From the NCBI GenBank assembly GCA_951799405.1, contig OX637344.1, positions 11,842,001 through 11,906,000 of the forward strand: 64,000 nt of DNA, read 5' to 3'. Made by a program: the position numbers and the translations under genes. The DNA comes from Agapetus fuscipes. Lineage: Eukaryota > Arthropoda > Insecta > Trichoptera > Glossosomatidae. The notes beneath the pieces were generated by a model, which worked only from the letters and a program-made list of their open reading frames with translations, ran no database searches and had not been told where the DNA came from. This document shows positions 61,655 through 64,000 of this stretch, piece by piece (position 1 is the first letter of the stretch; each line of letters opens with the position of its first letter).

Positions 61655-61870
61655 TTTTTGGTTGGTACTGTTTTTGTGTTAACTATAGGAAACGTCAATT
61701 ACATCAGCAAGACCCGTTTGCTGTAAGGTTGGATGGTCTTTTGGTAGTCCATCAGCAAAAATTACATGCTGAAAATCAAATGGTATTTTTGTTGTTCTCT
61801 GCAAAAGATCGAACTCATGACCTTCCGATTTCGAGTTAGAAGCGTTAACCACTCAACTACGGACCGATCG
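61655..61870 (-). mobile_element. SINE-B, diverged
   Basis: TGGTACTGTTTTTGTGTTAA, AGCAAGACCCGTTTGCTGTA and the head (minus CGTAGTTGAGTGGTTAACGC; B box GAGTTCGATC). Internal deletions. Confidence 0.75.
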
Positions 61871-61944
61871 ATCCAGTTCTTGCTATTTTTGCGTAGATAC
61901 TTCTTTCACCTTTCACCCTTTTCACAAATTTCATTTTTATCGTT

Positions 61945-61992
61945 CCTTGTGAAGACGCATCTGCAAAAATACTGGCCACCCATAGAATAATG
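61945..61992 (+). mobile_element. LINE-H ORF2 C-terminal stub
   Basis: Reads RRRICKNTGHP and a stop, then AATAATGATGG. 61993-62555 unassigned. Confidence 0.5.
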
Positions 61993-62555
61993 ATGGCTCG
62001 ATATAGAATAACACCTCAAGAGCCCTCTAACACACTAACTTTCTGTGTTACAACACAAACGAATAATTCATATAAAAAATCAATACCATTCAATTACCAA
62101 GTAAAAGTAAAATAAAAAAAAAAACATTAAAAACACACCTTTTCAAAATTAAACTCAAGATGTTTCTGAATGACCTTAGAACACAATATTGCAGACGCCA
62201 AAGGGTTGTTAGTCTACCCTGAACGGACCCCTTTTACATACAACACCGCACCCTTACAATAAATGTTTTTTTTTCTTTACAATAAATGGATCAAGGTTGA
62301 AACCGGAGATCATTTCGATTTCTTTACAGCTTTTAGAAAGTTTTTTTTTTTTGGTAATTCACTTTTGTAAACAATTTATTTTTTTTGATAGGTAAATTTT
62401 AGAAAAATATCTTTTTAGCCAGAATATTATTGACTGGGCTTTTTTTTATTTACGAGTAGATCCTTCGATCTGTGATTCACAAAAAAAACTTCAAATCGGC
62501 TAATGGATCCTGAGATGAGGACGTCCAGCAATTTTTTCAGGTTCAAAGAAGCAAT

Positions 62556-62816
62556 GTCCGGTCGATAGCTCAGATGGTAGAGTGCTTGTATTCCATGCCG
62601 AGATCTCGGGTTCGAACACCACCGACGGTGTCAGAAATTATTCCCCGTTTCGGTGTTTATTTCAAAAACCCAAAATAAAATACCGGCAATGTTTATTTAG
62701 CCTTCACAAGAAATGAGTACCAGCCTCCTCAGGAACTGGGAATCCCCCACTTCAACTGAAGGGGTTGGCGTAAGGCCGGCCCCCTTACCTGTAAAAATAA
62801 ATAGGTTCCAATCGCC
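62556..62816 (+). mobile_element. SINE-A, 3'-truncated
   Basis: GTCCGGTCGATAGCTCAGAT, B box GGTTCGAACAC, body to AAAATAAATAGGTTCCAATC. The last 60 bp are lost at the LINE fragment. Confidence 0.88.
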
Positions 62817-62824
62817 ATCCGACA

Positions 62825-63105
62825 CATGCGAAAGATGTTTTGGGTGTTGACCGATCGGCATATGATTAGCTACGATGTGTGCGAGTCTTCCATGACTCAT
62901 TCTGGAGACATGATCTCTCCAAAAATGAAGCCGCTCCATCTCTCCACGTCCTCTATTTAACAAGCTTTTCGTATGTGGTCATTGTTGATGTGGTCTCGCA
63001 ATGTTCTGCCTGAGATCATTCTAAGAACTTTAATTTCGGATGTTCTGAGTAGTCCTTTGGCTCTTCTCGTGTTCACTCTAGCTTCTACACCGTAGGTCAT
63101 ATAGG
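62825..63105 (-). pseudogene. RTE-like LINE ORF2 fragment
   Basis: Minus: MTYGVEARVNTRRAKGLLRT, SEIKVLRMISGRTLRDHINN, DHIRKAC, stop, then in another frame FWRDHVSRMSHGRLAHIVAN. A post-RT ORF2 segment; broken by stops and shifts. Confidence 0.75.
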
Positions 63106-63284
63106 TTTTACATATGTTTTAAATATCTCATGGTGCTTTAACTGTTGATAAGTTTCGTGATTCTCACGAAAAAGATCCTCAGGAACTTTTTCAGAAGTTG
63201 TTCTACTCTTTTTATGTACTTCCGCTGTTAAGGTTCCATTTCTCAACTTCTTCTACCTCAGTCTTTTTCAGTCCACTCCTGCAC

Positions 63285-63430
63285 GTAGGCCTCCTCCAAT
63301 CTTCTTCATTGCTGTGTTCAGCCATCCTCTGCCTGCAGTTCTCTTGATGTCGTCCAGCCACCTCAGTTGAGGTCTGCCCACTCCCCGCTTGGACATTCTG
63401 GGCCGCCACTGGACGATCGCTGGACGGTCC
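63285..63430 (-). pseudogene. RTE-like LINE ORF2 C-terminus
   Basis: Minus: QWRPRMSKRGVGRPQLRWLD, DIKRTAGRGWLNTA, then a frameshift. GRPQLRWLDDIKR is the canonical end motif. It is the same family as 14257-14604, and is not collinear with 62825-63105, so a separate insertion. Confidence 0.8.
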
Positions 63431-63563
63431 TGGTATTTTTAACGTTAGCTTATGTGACTTCATGAAAAGAAACTGATAAAAAAAACCACCCACACGATTG
63501 ACATAAGTGCGTCCTTTTAACTCAGTATAAAGTCGCCATGCTGCCGTTGAAAATACTGAGCCT
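63430..63563. mobile_element. MITE-K copy
   Basis: Inverted ends CTGGTATTTTTAACGTTAGC and the complement of CTCAGTATTTTCAACGGCAG; abuts the LINE fragment. Confidence 0.6.
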
Positions 63564-64000
63564 TACTCAAGTAGCTGATAGCACCTTGCCTTTAGAATGA
63601 TGCATAATGACGTAGTGTAAAAGGTAACTAAAGGTATGTGTAGGTATAGCTATAGATATTATAGGTATAAATATGAGTATATACCTATGCCGATCGCTCT
63701 GATTTGCTGCATAAAAGGGTATTATCAACCGACACTCTTCCTTTTCAAACACGATAGTACTTACCCTTTGTGTCGGGACAAAACATAAAAAATATTTCAT
63801 ATTACTGCTCTGTGTTCCGATTGAGAGGATGTCGCGGGGGGCACCCGAAAAGTTCAAAGATTACAAATGTGGAAAAAATAAAATGAACGAAGATTGACGT
63901 TAGTCATAATTCAATGAATTAAATCTCAAAACGATGCTATCGCGATGAAATCGCAAAACGAAAAAGCCGACTAACAAAAAAAAAATTTTTACATGTTATC
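63564..64000. other. no recognised feature
   Basis: AT-rich to window end; the 96-codon minus frame has no motif. Confidence 0.4.

Noticed and set aside
1..64000. CRISPR array, bacterial operons or viral insertions
   Set aside because: No regular repeat-spacer pattern, no operon structure, and no viral protein motifs seen in any long frame.

Overview
This is nuclear DNA from an eukaryote, almost certainly an arthropod and probably an insect. It is AT-rich and intron-scale. I found no convincing host protein-coding exon on either strand. What it holds is layered transposable elements: a mariner of a kind common in insects, an LTR with an arthropod-style initiator, a jockey/CR1-type LINE, tRNA-derived SINEs and many RTE-like LINE stubs. 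I cannot name the species; a lepidopteran-like genome is only a guess.

Family names used here are mine. SINE-A is a tRNA-like SINE of about 320 bp with A box TAGCTCAGTTGG and B box GGTTCGAATCC, ending GTGTAGCTTAGTTGCG. SINE-B is a second tRNA-like SINE with head GTCCGTAGTCTAGTGGTAAC, a body of about 270 bp and an (ATT)n tail. SINE-C is a 250-bp element with no clear tRNA head and a microsatellite tail of TTAGA, TTTAGA or ATTATAG units; it is by far the most abundant. SINE-E is a tRNA-Leu/Ser/Arg-like SINE. Repeat D is a short hairpin-containing module. LTR-G is a gypsy-like LTR family. LINE-H, LINE-J and 'RTE-like' are 3' stubs of LINE ORF2. MITE-F, I, K and N are inverted-repeat elements.

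Layout. 0-8 kb: minisatellites at 1.9-2.6 and 4-5 kb plus old SINE and LINE-H remnants. 8-17 kb: dense SINE-A/B/C, three B-A dimers, a clean solo LTR at 13.8 kb and an LTR-G split by an RTE-like LINE. 17-30 kb: sparse, with inverted-repeat elements, a 5S rRNA-tRNA composite SINE at 25.2-25.5 kb and a broken mariner at 28.5-29.4 kb. 30-40 kb: repeated SINE-C copies interleaved with LINE-J stubs. 40.9-45.3 kb: a 4.4-kb LINE with two intact ORFs and a poly(A) tail, inserted in a SINE-C and flanked by an unusually long direct repeat. 46-54 kb: perfect and imperfect hairpins, nested insertions, a tandem duplication, and a second cluster of 5S-tRNA composites at 52.8-54.1 kb. 54-64 kb: a 570-bp pyrimidine tract, further SINEs and RTE-like stubs.

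The most interesting theme is modular SINE construction. A near full-length 5S rRNA-like unit is joined at the same junction to the SINE-B tRNA-like head in three copies, and SINE-B is joined at one recurrent point to SINE-A in three others. The only genes that look intact are the LINE's ORF1 (nucleic-acid-binding gag-like protein) and ORF2 (endonuclease and reverse transcriptase), which together would drive that element's own retrotransposition.
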